Shown here: positions 24,244-35,335 of the stretch, in pieces
Layout of the letters: the number at the start of each line of letters is the position of its first letter
Numbering within the stretch: position 1 is the first letter of the stretch
Assembly: GCA_028456385.1 (NCBI GenBank)
Contig: JALNQF010000034.1
Span: 62,001-126,000, forward strand
Origin: Ophiosphaerella korrae
Lineage: Eukaryota > Ascomycota > Dothideomycetes > Pleosporales > Phaeosphaeriaceae
Direction: 5' to 3'
Length of the DNA stretch: 64,000 nucleotides
The notes under the pieces: generated by a model
Databases searched by the model: none
What the model was told of the DNA's origin: nothing
Seen by the model: only the letters and a program-made list of their open reading frames with translations
Made by a program: the position numbers and the translations under genes

Positions 24244-24939
24244 GGTTGCGGTGTTGGGAGGAAAGTTGGTACAGAGGTGCTGGCAGACCTCTGGTAGTCA
24301 ATTGTCAATCATCAATCGTCAATCATATGGGCAAGGAAGCTCGGCTCGGCTACTGTTGGCTTGTGAAGACGCGCTAAGATAACGATAACGATTGGCGTAC
24401 CTGAATGTCTAGACTCCGAGGGGAGAGGGGGGTTTTTGCATTTGCATCATTTTGCAGGAGCAACATAGCGAAAATTAGAGCATCAGACGGAGCTAGCAGC
24501 AACATATACCTCGTACGATATCCAAACCTACAATACTGCGTAGCGCGTGCAGGCGACGAGTTCCAACATCCAAGCGATGTCACCTTGATCGCGGTCCGCA
24601 TTTTCTCCGGGCCGTCAGCTAGCGCGTGCCCACGGCGTTTTCTGTCGACTCTCTTGTACACTCACTCTCGTTTTCGAGCCACACGGTCGCACTTCAATTC
24701 TCTGCCCGTGGTCCTTTCACCTCCCTCCTCCCCCTGCCGCCGCTGCGTGCGCCCCATAGTCTGCCTTTGGTCAATTTAAACTTCCCAGAACTACGTCACC
24801 CAGCCGACTCCGACGTGTTCCTGACCTAGCCTTCTCACTGCCAACGAATACGCAATAATCCAAAAGTTGCCCCAGACTCGCGACCACCAGCACCTTGCCC
24901 CAGCCCCCTTTGTACCCTCTACTGTGACTTTGACTAGTC
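24244..24939. promoter_or_regulatory. Divergent promoter region, ureidoglycolate lyase / eIF2A
   Basis: 696 bases between two outward-facing genes. It contains the paired GATA motifs at 24378-24388 and an inverted CCAAT (ATTGG) at 24391-24395. The eIF2A side is pyrimidine-rich, as in many fungal leaders. Confidence 0.55.
24377..24388 (+). promoter_or_regulatory. Paired HGATAR motifs (AreA/Gln3-type GATA sites)
   Basis: AGATAA at 24377-24382 and CGATAA at 24383-24388 are adjacent same-strand matches to HGATAR. They lie about 135-145 bases upstream of the ureidoglycolate lyase start and are followed within three bases by ATTGG. In fungi, paired GATA sites are the usual target of nitrogen-catabolite activators at purine-degradation genes; that link is inference here. 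Confidence 0.5.
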
Positions 24940-27308
24940 ATGGCGGTCCCCACACAGTTGGCTTGTGAGTACCGCCAATAGCAGCCTGGGAAGAGGAAAC
25001 TAACAAAGCCGTCAGATCGCACCTCCAAGGGCATTGGCGTCTTCAATGCTGCTCCCGTTTACGAGCCCCTGCCAGGTTTCCAGCGGTAAGCTGCACCTTT
25101 GCATTCTGTCTGGTGCTAATACTAATCCATGTACAGACCTGAAGGCAATCTTCGTTGCTGCTGTTACTCGCCTGACAGTCGCTACTTCGCATGGGCGTCT
25201 CCCGAACAGTATGTCTTAAATACAACACTTAGCCAGGGCACAATCTAACACACTCTGCCCAGGGTTTCGGTCATTGACGCGTCGACTGGTCAAGTCATTA
25301 CTACGCTTCCCACGCCCAATGTCTTCGAGTTGGGCTTTTCTCCCTTGGGGACGTACATTATTACCTGGCAACGTCCCGCCAAAGACGAGGACGGCAACGC
25401 CGTGAAGAACCTCAAAGTATGGAGGACAGTAACCGACGCGGCCGAGGATCAGGAGCGCTTGGTGGTCGGCGAATATGTTCAAAAGAACCAGACGGGCTGG
25501 AATCTGCAATACACGTCAGACGAGAAGTTCTGCGCACGCACTGTAACAAATGAGGTGCAATTCTACCAGTCGCATGATCTGCGCACTGTCTGGAACAAGT
25601 TGCGCATCGAGGGAGTGACCGACTTCGCACTATCGCCCGGCAAGAACCATTCAGTTGCCGTTTTTGTCCCAGAGCGCAAGGTATGTCTGGCTTACTAGCC
25701 CTGGGGCTCGAGCTGATATCGTAATAGGGAATGCCCGCCGCAGTCAAGGTTTTCCAAGTGCCCCAATTTGCCTCGGCAGTCTCGCAGAAGACTTTTTACA
25801 AGGGCGACAAGGTCCAGCTGAAATGGAACGATCTTGGCACCAGCCTGATCGTCCTTGCCCAGACGGAAGTGGACAAGACGAACAAAAGCTACTACGGAGA
25901 GACAAACATGTATATTCTAAGCGCTAACGGTTCGTTTGATTCGCGCATCACGCTTGATAAGGAGGGCCCGATCCATGACGTCTCTTGGTCACCAAACTCG
26001 AAAGAGTTCGGTGTCGTGTATGGGTACATGCCAGCCAAGACAACCATCTTCAACGCTCGCGCTGTGCCTCAACACAATTTTGACCTTGGCCCGCGCAACA
26101 CTATCAGCTTCTCCCCACATGGACGTTTTGTTCTCGTAGCTGGCTTTGGAAATTTAGCTGGCGACGTGGACATCTATGATTTGGAGAAAAACTATGCTAA
26201 ACTTTGCAATTTCAAGGCCTCTAATTGCACCTATTGCGAGTGGAGCCCCGACGGCAGACATATTCTTTCGGCTACCACTAGCCCGCGTCTTCGTGTTGAC
26301 AATGGAATACGCATCTACCATGTCACCGGCGGACTTATGTACAATGAAGATATGACAGAGATGTACCATGTTACTTGGCGACCGCAGCCTACAACTACTC
26401 ATCCGTTGGAGAGCCCGCTTAACCCGGCGTCGACACCTCACCCATCAGCTCTTACGTTCTTGAGCACTCAAAAGACACCTTCTAAGCCAGCTGGTGCCTA
26501 TCGACCTCCAGGGGCACGTGGCACGACCACGCCGTTACTGTTCAAGCGTGAGGATGAGGGTGGTGCGGCATATACCAACACCGGAGTTTCGTCGGCGAAC
26601 GTAGGATTTCAGAACGGTTTTGGCAAGCCTCGCCGTCGTGAGGTACCTGGCGCAGAACCAATCGATCAACTTCCACCGGGTGCCGCTCCCGGCGGTGGCG
26701 TAAGCCTTACTGGAGCTGTTGAAGGCGATGGAGAATTGTCTAAAGCTGCCCTGAAGAATAAAAAGAAGCGAGAGGCGAAGAAGGCTCGTGAAGCGGCTGA
26801 CAAGGCGGCAGGCCTTGCTGCTGATGGCATCAATCCTCCTACTGGTCCAGCAAGCGCTGGTCGTAGCCCTGAGCGCCGTGATAACCGTGGACACCAGCGC
26901 AGTCACAGTAAGAATGGTAATGGGGGATATGGAGCCCATCAAGGGCGCAGCCAAAGCCAGCATCGCAACTATGGCAACAGTCCGCATCGCCATCCTGGCC
27001 AGGATGGTAACCATAGGCAGATGGTGGGTCAACATTACCAACACCACCGCGCAGGTTCTGGACATGGATCACCACATGCAATCCAGACAGAGAATCATGG
27101 CTCAGCTCCTGACTTGACTGTCACCAGCCCAGGTGAGGGGAACCCTCAAGACAAAAAGATGAGGGGTCTGCTCAAGAAGATTCGCGCTATTGACGAGCTG
27201 AAGATGAGGCAAGCTGGGGGCGAGAAATTGGAGGATACCCAGATCAAAAAGATTGCGACAGAAGGGCAGATCAGGAAGGAGCTACAGGCTATCGGCCTCA
27301 CTGGATAG
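24940..27308 (+). CDS. EIF2A: Eukaryotic translation initiation factor 2A (eIF2A)
   Basis: Ribosome-associated factor able to bring initiator tRNA to 40S subunits independently of eIF2; non-essential in yeast. Five exons, 24940-24964, 25016-25085, 25137-25208, 25263-25680 and 25728-27308, give 721 residues. The first exon codes only MAVPTQLA plus one base. Splicing yields AYRTSKGIGVFNAAP, LPGFQRPEGNLRCCCYSPD and WASPEQVSVIDAS, conserved at the start of the beta-propeller. The propeller runs to about residue 440 (WSPDGRHILSATTSPRLRVDNG). A disordered stretch rich in Gly/Pro/Gln/His follows (GQDGNHRQM). The C-terminal helix LLKKIRAIDELKMRQAGGEKL matches the family's ribosome-binding end. All phases agree. 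Confidence 0.95.
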
Positions 27309-27903
27309 GGTCATGTGGAGACACGACGCACCCATTCAGCATAATTAGATTGAGAGACGCAAGTCTTTCAATTAGCTGCTGACCTCCTGTCGAGGGCGAG
27401 ATATGCGCTAGATAGTAGTATAGCATGTGTACAGACCCGTGGAGAAGGAGTTGTCGGAGTGAGAGGCGTATTTGGATGAGAGAACAGTATAGTTGACAAT
27501 TATCAGTGTCATTAAAAATCGGACACCCATTTCTAGCTCGCTTTTCGTCGGCACTGCATGTGATCTTGATTGATTAACATATCATGAATGTAACCAAGTA
27601 GTGTAAATAGGTTACAAAGGGGCCTGCTTGCTCGTCGAGTATGTCGATCTTGAAATTTGTTGGAGATTAGCGAAACTAATAGTTTTGGACGCAGCTTTTT
27701 TTAATGTGCCCTGTGAACTAGACAGGACAATGAATGGAATCTATTCAGTAGTGTGCAGTAGTCATCAATACCAAAATCTTCCAGCCATAAGTACAATTTA
27801 CAAGAAAGCTCCCTTCAAGCTGGGCCAGAATATGACATGTCGTTGACGCCATCGTGATCCTCATATTAATACATCCATCTAAGAACACAGCATCTTACGT
27901 TCC
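27309..27903. other. Intergenic between convergent eIF2A and GCNA-like genes
   Basis: 595 bases of shared 3' flank. AT-rich; no gene or clear hairpin seen. Confidence 0.5.
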
Positions 27904-30192
27904 TCATAATATCTTCATGTCTCCAAGCGCCTCTTCCAATCCCCGAACCCCATCTTTATCCCGCGCCTTGCTCTCCCTATACTCCTTCGCCACAGCCTCC
28001 ATCACCTTCCCCATCTGCCCACTCTCCCCTCTAGCCACCAACTCCTTCTTCACCCTCGCGAAATTCTCCTTGACAAAAACGTGATACTCGCTCTTCTTCT
28101 CCTTTTTGCCATCAGCCCCCGCCCCCGTCCCCGCCCCGGCTCCCCTCGGCGCAGGCTTCGTCTGCACAAGACGCCCCTTGCACCGCCCGCACGAATGCCG
28201 CGCCGTATCCACCGACTTGGAATGTCGCTTGAATTCATACCCGCAGCTCACGCACTCCCACACGTACTTGTACGCAATAGCATATGAGTGTTTCGTCGTA
28301 ACCTCGACACCCCGCTGTGCAAACGCGGAGGTAGCCTTGCGGCCCCATGCCTTGAATTCTGCACCGTGTGGATTGTTGCGCACGTTTGAGAGCATGAATG
28401 TTGTGAGGTGGCAAAATTCGTGCGCGAGGACGTTGTACAAGCGCTCGGGGTCGTCGATTACCTTTTCTGCGAGCTCGATGGAACAATGGTGGCGGATTTC
28501 AGTGCGGAAGTCGGATGGTAAATGGCCGGTTCGGAGCCGGATTTGCTCGCGTTTCCAGTTTGCGCGGCCAGCGGTTGTTTTGAGGGTTTTGGACCAGATG
28601 AGTTTGATGCCACCGGTTTGGCTGGAGAGAGAGGCGATTTGGCCTTGGGCGATGGTGGTATCGAGCTCGACTAGGAAGGATTCTGCGATGGCATGTTTTT
28701 GCTCAGCGAAAGCCTTTCTTTGTGCGCGGGCGTCTTTGACATTGGGCGAGGTAGGTTCCGGGGTGGTATTCTTGGCTGAGGTGCGTCCACTGTCCTTCTT
28801 TCGTGGACTCGTTGTTGGACTTGGTAACTCAGCACCGCTGTTGCTACTGTCCTCGTCTTCGAGTGCTATGCCTTCCATCATCTTGACAATATCGTCGCGC
28901 CATTTTTGCTTCTTGGGGCTGACTAGCACCTTTGCAGGCGAATGTTGATCATTGTAATCATTTACTACCTCAGGATCCCAGAATGCGTCGAGACTTGGCC
29001 GTAGATGGGACGCCTTAGGTATTGTCGGTTTCTTCTTAGATGGCGAAATAAGTTTGGATGGACTGGGTGGTGCAAGAGGAGGTGTGGCTGGGCGTGCGAT
29101 AGGAGGGGCTTTATGAGGTGATCGACACTTAGTCGGTGTGGGTGAGTATGCGAGAATAGCAAGACTTCCACTTGAAGACGATGTTTGTGAGCGGGAAGAG
29201 GCGAATGATGTTGTTCGAACGCGAGTTGGTGGCGGAAGAGAGGGAACCACGAACGATGTTGGTGGCTCAGGGGAGCTGGTGAGGTCGATGACATCTTGTG
29301 CCCAGGTGGAGATTGTGCCGTGGTTCTCCCTGTGTGGCGGTCGCATAGACGTGAGAGGCTCGTCGTCTTCTATCATCACTTCTTGCGGTATAGACTGTGG
29401 TTTTGTGTGGCCAAAAGGCAATATGCGAGGCTGATGTTCTGGAAAAGACTGCTTGCTCTCATCATCGGACGCAGAGGCTACGCGCTGACGCTGTAGCCGT
29501 TGCCGTCTCCGCCGTACATCCACGACTGAGTCATCGTCCTCATCTTCATCACTGACCTCTGCAACTGGCGCCTCGCTCTTTCCTTGTGTAGTCTCTTCCT
29601 CATCGCCGCACCACAAACTGGTCTCAGCCTCTTCATTGATTTCGTCATTCAATTCCTCTTCATGTGTGCCCTCCTCTCTTGATAACGATCGAGCAGGCTC
29701 TCGCAAGTAGTCATCTCCGACTACAGTAATTTTTGCCCTGCTCACTTGTTTTTTTATTACGCTCTTAACCAAACTCTTGGAGTACATTAAGTTCGTCTTT
29801 TTGCCCACATCCGTATCCGTAGTTCCACTGCGCACCCTTCTTCCTAATTGCTTCTCGGGGCTGACTAAACTCTCATAGCTTAATTTCCTGAGCAGACGAC
29901 TGTTGCTCTCGACAGGTCGTAGAATTCGTTGCTTGCGCGGTGTAAGCGCATCTGTAGTGATGGTCGTCTTGGCAGCGCGGAATGAGTTCTCTGCATCTTG
30001 TGAAGTGGAATTGGTGTATCGCAGGTTACGTTTTGAGGCTTTTGGAACAAGGGCAGAGCTTTCTTCGTCTGATGATTCTGTGTATAGATGAGGTTGTTTG
30101 GTTTTTCTTGGGCTTGATCGCGTCGCTCTGGCTGCGCTCGGCGGTACGAAGATAGTGGGCTCGTTTGGACTGGGTTTGCGGAGGCGAGCCAT
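27904..30192 (-). CDS. GCNA: SprT-like metalloprotease, GCNA/ACRC type
   Basis: Single exon of 762 residues from a real ATG at 30192. The N-terminal 480 residues are low complexity, acidic in places (VSDEDEDDDSVVDV) and likely disordered. The SprT domain follows: SFLVELDTTIAQ, LIWSKTLKTTAGR, then the zinc-protease signature HEFCH (HExxH) in LYNVLAHEFCHLTTFML and the third-ligand region NPHGAEFKAWGRKA. A zinc ribbon comes next (CVSCGYEF...CGRC), and a basic C-terminal helical region (HVFVKENFARVKKELVARG) resembles the HMG-like end of GCNA. The family removes DNA-protein crosslinks, especially in the germline. The order disordered tail, SprT, zinc ribbon, HMG-like fits GCNA better than Wss1 or Spartan. 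Confidence 0.9.
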   Translation of the reverse strand: MARLRKPSPNEPTIFVPPSAARATRSSPRKTKQPHLYTESSDEESSALVPKASKRNLRYTNSTSQDAENSFRAAKTTITTDALTPRKQRILRPVESNSRLLRKLSYESLVSPEKQLGRRVRSGTTDTDVGKKTNLMYSKSLVKSVIKKQVSRAKITVVGDDYLREPARSLSREEGTHEEELNDEINEEAETSLWCGDEEETTQGKSEAPVAEVSDEDEDDDSVVDVRRRRQRLQRQRVASASDDESKQSFPEHQPRILPFGHTKPQSIPQEVMIEDDEPLTSMRPPHRENHGTISTWAQDVIDLTSSPEPPTSFVVPSLPPPTRVRTTSFASSRSQTSSSSGSLAILAYSPTPTKCRSPHKAPPIARPATPPLAPPSPSKLISPSKKKPTIPKASHLRPSLDAFWDPEVVNDYNDQHSPAKVLVSPKKQKWRDDIVKMMEGIALEDEDSSNSGAELPSPTTSPRKKDSGRTSAKNTTPEPTSPNVKDARAQRKAFAEQKHAIAESFLVELDTTIAQGQIASLSSQTGGIKLIWSKTLKTTAGRANWKREQIRLRTGHLPSDFRTEIRHHCSIELAEKVIDDPERLYNVLAHEFCHLTTFMLSNVRNNPHGAEFKAWGRKATSAFAQRGVEVTTKHSYAIAYKYVWECVSCGYEFKRHSKSVDTARHSCGRCKGRLVQTKPAPRGAGAGTGAGADGKKEKKSEYHVFVKENFARVKKELVARGESGQMGKVMEAVAKEYRESKARDKDGVRGLEEALGDMKIL

Positions 30193-31189
30193 GTTTGTAC
30201 AATGGAATTGTGGGATGGCAAGTGTTTATGTAGCGTTGTGTGTGCAATGTGCCCTTGAAGAATATTTACAAAAGGTAACAAATCTTCGGTGATGTGAATG
30301 CTTTGTTGTGCGTGGTTGTCTAGGCGACTGAAGATCGCGTGCATAACCATCAAGTCAACCTAATCGGGAATAGTGCTCATACTTCTGCATTATCCCAGGA
30401 GTACCCTTCAAGAGAGCTCATCGGTCCTGCAATGGTATACAGGCGTACTTGAGAGGCTGGTCTGAGAGTTCCTTTCAACCCTCTTATGGCGCCGAGTAGC
30501 CTGGAAACGAGCTGATGGAATGCCAATCAACTCATCACCATAACGCAGCTATGCAAGGAATGACTCAATGGTCATAAGCAATCCTTTTATCTTTTAGCAC
30601 TTCAGTATCCACACATATTTCATTTGACTGTGTACCCACTTCATTTCAAGTGTGATGGAGACGCTTGATAGCCCTTCATCTGGCATTCTTAACACTCTAC
30701 TATACTTTTGAGTCGTTTTCAAAACGGTCAGAGGTAGGGTAGGAGCAATACAGCTTTCTATTACTAACTACTGTACGATGGCGATATAATCTGTAGATCC
30801 AGCATAGCTCTACTAAGAGTTTTCTTTTAACCCGTAAAGCTGTGAAACATTTCTCCAAACCAGACATCACATACGCTCTGATCACAGTAAACTTTTCCTC
30901 AAGACAGAGTTAAGCAGTGAAGGAGAATCATTTCATACATTGCGGGCTAATCCGTCACAAATACAAGCAAACCCATCTCGACTCGGGCTAGATCCGTAAA
31001 AATGAGAGCTTCTGCTGTTACACTCGTTCCTGTCGCGTCAAGCTTCTGTGCGCTTACTTGTCCTCCCCAACAGCCTGGTGGCTTCATCCTTGCGTCTTCG
31101 TGAAGTGTGCTGTGCGGGAGTTTTCCATCCTGTATCTACATCACCCGTGTATTTAGAATCCATCTTGATCACACTAAATGTTACATCTC
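30193..31189. other. Intergenic, upstream of the GCNA-like gene
   Basis: About 1 kb between the GCNA-like start and the aconitase stop, both minus strand. AT-rich; I see no gene or RNA here. It should hold the aco1 3' region and the GCNA-like promoter. Confidence 0.45.
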
Positions 31190-33839
31190 TTATTTAGCAG
31201 CCTTGGCCATGGTGTTGAGTGCGCTTCCATTCTTGAACCACTCGATCTGGCCCTCATTGAAGGTGTGCGATAGCTTGATGTCGAAGGACTTGCTGCCATC
31301 GGCGGGGTGCACGACAAGAGTCATGGGCTTGCCAACGGCAAGCTCAGTGCACTTGAGGTCGACCTTGTCATTGGGTCCAATCTTGTCGTAGTCGGCGGAA
31401 TCGGAGAAGGTAAGAGGAAGCATACCCTGCTTCTTCAAGTTGGTCTCATGCTGGATTTTGTTAGTCGACGTTGTAGCACTTCGACCAAAAGGCTTACAAT
31501 ACGAGCGAAAGATCGAGTGATGATAGCGATACCTCCAAGATGCCTGGGCTCCAAAGCAGCGTGCTCACGGGAAGAACCTTCACCGTAGTTAGAATCACCG
31601 ATGACTACCCACCTGACACCGTTCTTCTTGTAGTCACGGGCGACATCGGGAACAGCGCCGTACTCGCCGGTCAGCAAGTTCTTGACCTTATTGGCCTCAC
31701 CGTTCTCGGCGTTGATAGCACCAATCAGCATATTGTTCGAGATGTTGTCCAAATGTCCACGGTACTTCAACCAGGGACCAGCCATGGAGATGTGGTCGGT
31801 TGTGGTCTTACCCTGGCACTTAATCAAAATAGGGAGGTCAGTGGCATCCTTTCCATCCCACGCATTGAAAGGCTGGAGCAATTGCAGACGGTCCGAGGTA
31901 GGCGAGACTGCAACTGAGACCGATGAGCGGTCCTTAGGAGGGTGCTGGTAGGTGTCCTGTCCTGGGTCGTAACCGTTGGCTGGAAGACCGCTGCCAGTTG
32001 GCTCCTTCAACTTGAATTTCTTGCCGTTGGAGTCGGTGAGCTCATCTACAAGAGGATTGAAGTTGAGAGTTCCAGCAATGCTCATGGCAACGACGAGATC
32101 AGGCGAGGTTACGAAGGAGTGAGTAGCAGGGTTGGCATCGTTGCGTCCAGTGAAGTTACCTGATATGTTAGCGATATCTCCAAACCATCAGTGTGTTCAC
32201 TTACGGTTGTAGGACGAGAGAATCGAGTTAGCTACCCCCTTCTTCACGTCAGTGCGGTCCCACTGTCCAATGCAGGGACCACAGGCATTAGCAAGAACCA
32301 TGCCGCCGAACTCCTCAAACGTCTTAAGCTGTCCGTCACGCTCAACTGCATTACATTAGCTTTATTTTTTTTATTTTTTTTTCAAACCCTTCAGCGAGGT
32401 GGCTATCTTACTTGTAGCCCTGATCTGTTCGGAGCCAGGGGTAACGGTGAAGAGCGACTTGGACTTGATACCATGGTCCATGGCATCCTGAGCAATAGAC
32501 GCTGCACGGCTCATGTCCTCATACGAGGAGTTGGTGCAAGAGCCGATCAGACCGACCTTGAGCTCTTCGGGCCACTTGTTTGCCTTGACGGCTTCCTTGA
32601 ATTTGCTGATGGGAGTGGCTAGATCGGGTGTGAAGGGGCCGTTGATGTGTGGCTCAAGCTCAGAAAGATTGATCTCAATGAGCTCATCGTACTCAGCACC
32701 CTCGTCCTCACGGAGCTCTTGGGCGTATTCGCGCGAGAAGTCACCAATTTGCGAGCGCTTGGTGGCTGCGAGGTAGTCGTACATGCGGTCGTTAAAGGGG
32801 AAGACGGAGGTGGTCGCACCGATTTCAGCTAAAATCTTATGTTAATGTATAGTTGCTCATGCTGAGAAGGAATACTTGCCTCCCATGTTGCAGATAGTAG
32901 CCATGCCTGTGCAGGACAAGCTCTCGGTTCCAGGGCCATGGTATTCGACAATGGCACCGGTTCCTCCCTTGACGGTGAGGATACCTGCAACCTTGAGGAT
33001 GATATCTGGAGCTCAGGTTAGCTTGCTGCTCTTTCATTGGAGCCTCGTCATATGGAGGGCCGGTTGTGCTCGGCTACCTTCCAATCAGACAGCTGTTACG
33101 TACCCTTAGGCGAGGTCCAGCCAGAGAGCTTTCCGGTAAGCTTGACACCAATAACCTTGGGGGCCTTCAGTTCCCAGGGAAGGCCAGCCATGACATCGAC
33201 AGCGTCGGCTCCACCGACACCAATCGCAGCCATACCGAGACCACCAGCATTGGGAGTATGCGAATCAGTACCAATGAGGAGAGCACCAGGGAAAGCGTAG
33301 TTCTCAAGCAAGATCTGGTGGATGATACCAGAGCCGGGCTTCCAGAAACCAATGTTGTACTTTGCGCAAGAGGTGGACAAGAAGTCGTAGACCTCCTTGT
33401 TGATGTCCTGAGCGCGAGCCAAATCCTTGGACCCACCAACCTGGGCCTCGATGAGATGGTCACAGTGGACGGTGGTAGGAGTGGCAACGGAAGGCATGCC
33501 GGCCGACATGAATTGGAGAATGGCCATTTGTGCGGTGGCATCCTGGCAAGCGACACGATCAGGGCGGAGCTTGAGGTAGCTCTTGCCTCGCTCAATGTCC
33601 TGGCCATGGGGGTCGTCCAAGTGGGAGTAGAGAATCTTCTCGGCGAAGGTAAGCGGGCGGTTCAATCGCTGGCGCACAACGTTGAGGTTCTCGTTCATCT
33701 TCTTGTAGTTGATGTAGTGACCCTTCTCCCAGTTGGTCATTTCGACCTTGCGGGACAGCGGAGCATCGCTGACGGTGGCCAATTGCCTGCGTGAAGCAAG
33801 ACTCTGGCCAACACGGCCGAGCCTCGAAAACTTCTGCAT
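31190..33839 (-). CDS. aco1: Aconitate hydratase, mitochondrial (aconitase)
   Basis: Isomerises citrate to isocitrate in the TCA cycle using a [4Fe-4S] cluster; yeast Aco1 also helps maintain mtDNA. Six exons, 33839-33104, 33005-32880, 32828-32412, 32345-32205, 32159-31498 and 31450-31190, give 780 residues, the expected length. The N-terminus [21 protein letters not shown] is a typical matrix presequence. Cluster cysteines appear in [13 protein letters not shown] and [12 protein letters not shown]. Other hallmarks are [33 protein letters not shown] and [19 protein letters not shown]. The intron after exon 2 has a GC donor. The intron before exon 4 has an A-rich tract on the coding strand. 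The start lies opposite bud20 across 676 bases. Confidence 0.97.
32829..32879 (-). other. GC-AG intron of aco1
   Basis: Exon 2 ends ATGGGAG and the intron starts GCAAGT, ending TTTTAG before exon 3 (CTGAAATCGG). Only this junction gives the conserved [19 protein letters not shown]; using the GT four bases downstream would create a stop codon. The 51-base intron is normal apart from the donor. Confidence 0.9.
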
Positions 33840-34515
33840 GGTGAGTGGTGAGGAGGATGGAGTGGAGAGGAAGAAAGATGGAGGAAGTGGAGGACAGAAA
33901 GCGCAGAAGCTGGGAAGGGCAGCCGATAACTAATGGCGATCGGGGAGGCACTGATTGGCTGTATAGGCGTGGGGCACGGGTGCAGCTTCGCGCGGAAGAC
34001 CTCGGCGCCAAAGAAACAGGCCGGCAAGGTGTCTGCCGCTGGTCCGTTTCACATGCAAAGAGTGTTCAGCAGCTCAAAAGGCGCTGTGGGGAAGTGGGCT
34101 GTAGTTGGTGCGTGGGTGGTTATTGGGTGGGCACTGGGCATTCACGGTGGCATATATGGCCATGAAGGCGAGAGCGATGGCCGAGGGCATTCTTGGGGAG
34201 ATTGCTGCTGGGTGACGACATGGGCCCATTCCCCGCGGTTTTTCCCTTTTGGAGCGCTATCCAACGCCAATCAGCCGCCTGGGCTCGCGTGCGATTAGCG
34301 CACGTTCGCGCTGCCACAGCAATTTTGACGAAATCTGAGTGACCTGCAGACCATTGTGCAGCTCTAGTTCCTCTCAGGGGCAAAAATTTCGAGGTCTGCA
34401 GGCCAACTTCCGCTTGAGCCGTATTTGTTTTCCGAACGGCCGCGGATAACTCTGGCACCAAGCAAAGGCTCCGTCCTGCATCCACCAAAAAGTGACCAAA
34501 CACAGCGCCGTGATT
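33840..34515. promoter_or_regulatory. Divergent promoter region, aco1 / bud20
   Basis: 676 bases between outward-facing starts. ATTGG (CCAAT on the aco1 strand) is at 33954-33958, about 115 bases before the aco1 ATG. A plus-strand CCAAT is at 34267-34271, about 245 bases before bud20. CCAAT boxes bind the Hap/CBC complex, which controls respiratory and iron-using genes in fungi; occupancy here is inference. Confidence 0.5.
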
Positions 34516-34924
34516 ATGCCTGCCATCCGTGGCCAGAATTCAAAGAAAAAGACGCGCCGACACACCCGCGATCTCGACCAGGTCCATGCCGACCTGCGCG
34601 ACGAGAAGCATCTTGCTGAGTTCAAGAATGCGAAGCCCGTAGAGGACCTGCCTGGCCTGGGCCAGCACTACTGCACCGAGTGCGCAAAGTTTTTTGAGAG
34701 TGAAACCAACTTTGTCGCCCACCAGAAGGGCAAAGTGCACAAGCGGAGGTAAGGCAGCTGCATGTTGCAGCAGTAGGCCCAAGTGTTAATGCTGGATCAG
34801 AGTCAAGCAGCTGCGCGAAGAACCATACTCGCAGAAGGAAGCAGAGGCCGCCATAGGCCTGACCACCGACAATGGCAAGCGCACGACGGCGCTGATGGAC
34901 ATCGACAGCACGTCGGCGGCGTGA
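34516..34924 (+). CDS. bud20: 60S pre-ribosome export factor Bud20 (C2H2 zinc finger)
   Basis: Shuttling protein that joins late pre-60S particles and aids their nuclear export. Exons 34516-34748 and 34801-34924 give 118 residues. The basic start KKKTRRHTRDLDQVHADL is the family signature. GLGQHYCTECAKFFESETNF followed by H-x5-H (HQKGKVHKRR) is its single C2H2 finger. Splicing gives KRRVKQLREEPYSQKEAEAA, as in yeast Bud20. Length matches the family. Confidence 0.95.
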
Positions 34925-35335
34925 ACAGCCCTCGACTAGCTTCACACAGGCCCTTGCGTCTGGAGCAGCGGCTTCAGTCGAGCTGGAGGAGGATTCTCCA
35001 GGCTGCAGCCTGCGCAGGATACCGTCTGGACGAAGGAAGCATGACATATGCATTGCAAGGCGTTTTCAAAATAGATGTGGACCACACACAGGGCTTATAC
35101 AGATTTCAATGATACCCAAATCAATCTCGCTTACCAGAATAGAGAATAATCCATGCGTGTTGGTGCTGTGCATGCTCTACGTTGTGCTCTAGGTACCTGT
35201 TTATCGTGTTGCCTGAAGCTGCCTGATTGCTACCTACCAAACTTGACCGTCACCAAACCTCAACACTAGACATATAAAATGCAAACTCAATAACATATAG
35301 CCACCACCATCACAGCTTTGCACTCCCCCCTCACA
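34925..35335. other. Intergenic, bud20 to mog1
   Basis: 411 bases between tandem plus-strand genes: bud20 3' region and mog1 promoter. No distinctive element seen. Confidence 0.45.

Noticed and set aside
33066..33794. 242-residue plus-strand frame antisense to aconitase exon 1
   Set aside because: Mirror of a strongly biased coding exon; no domain, and aconitase on the other strand is certain.
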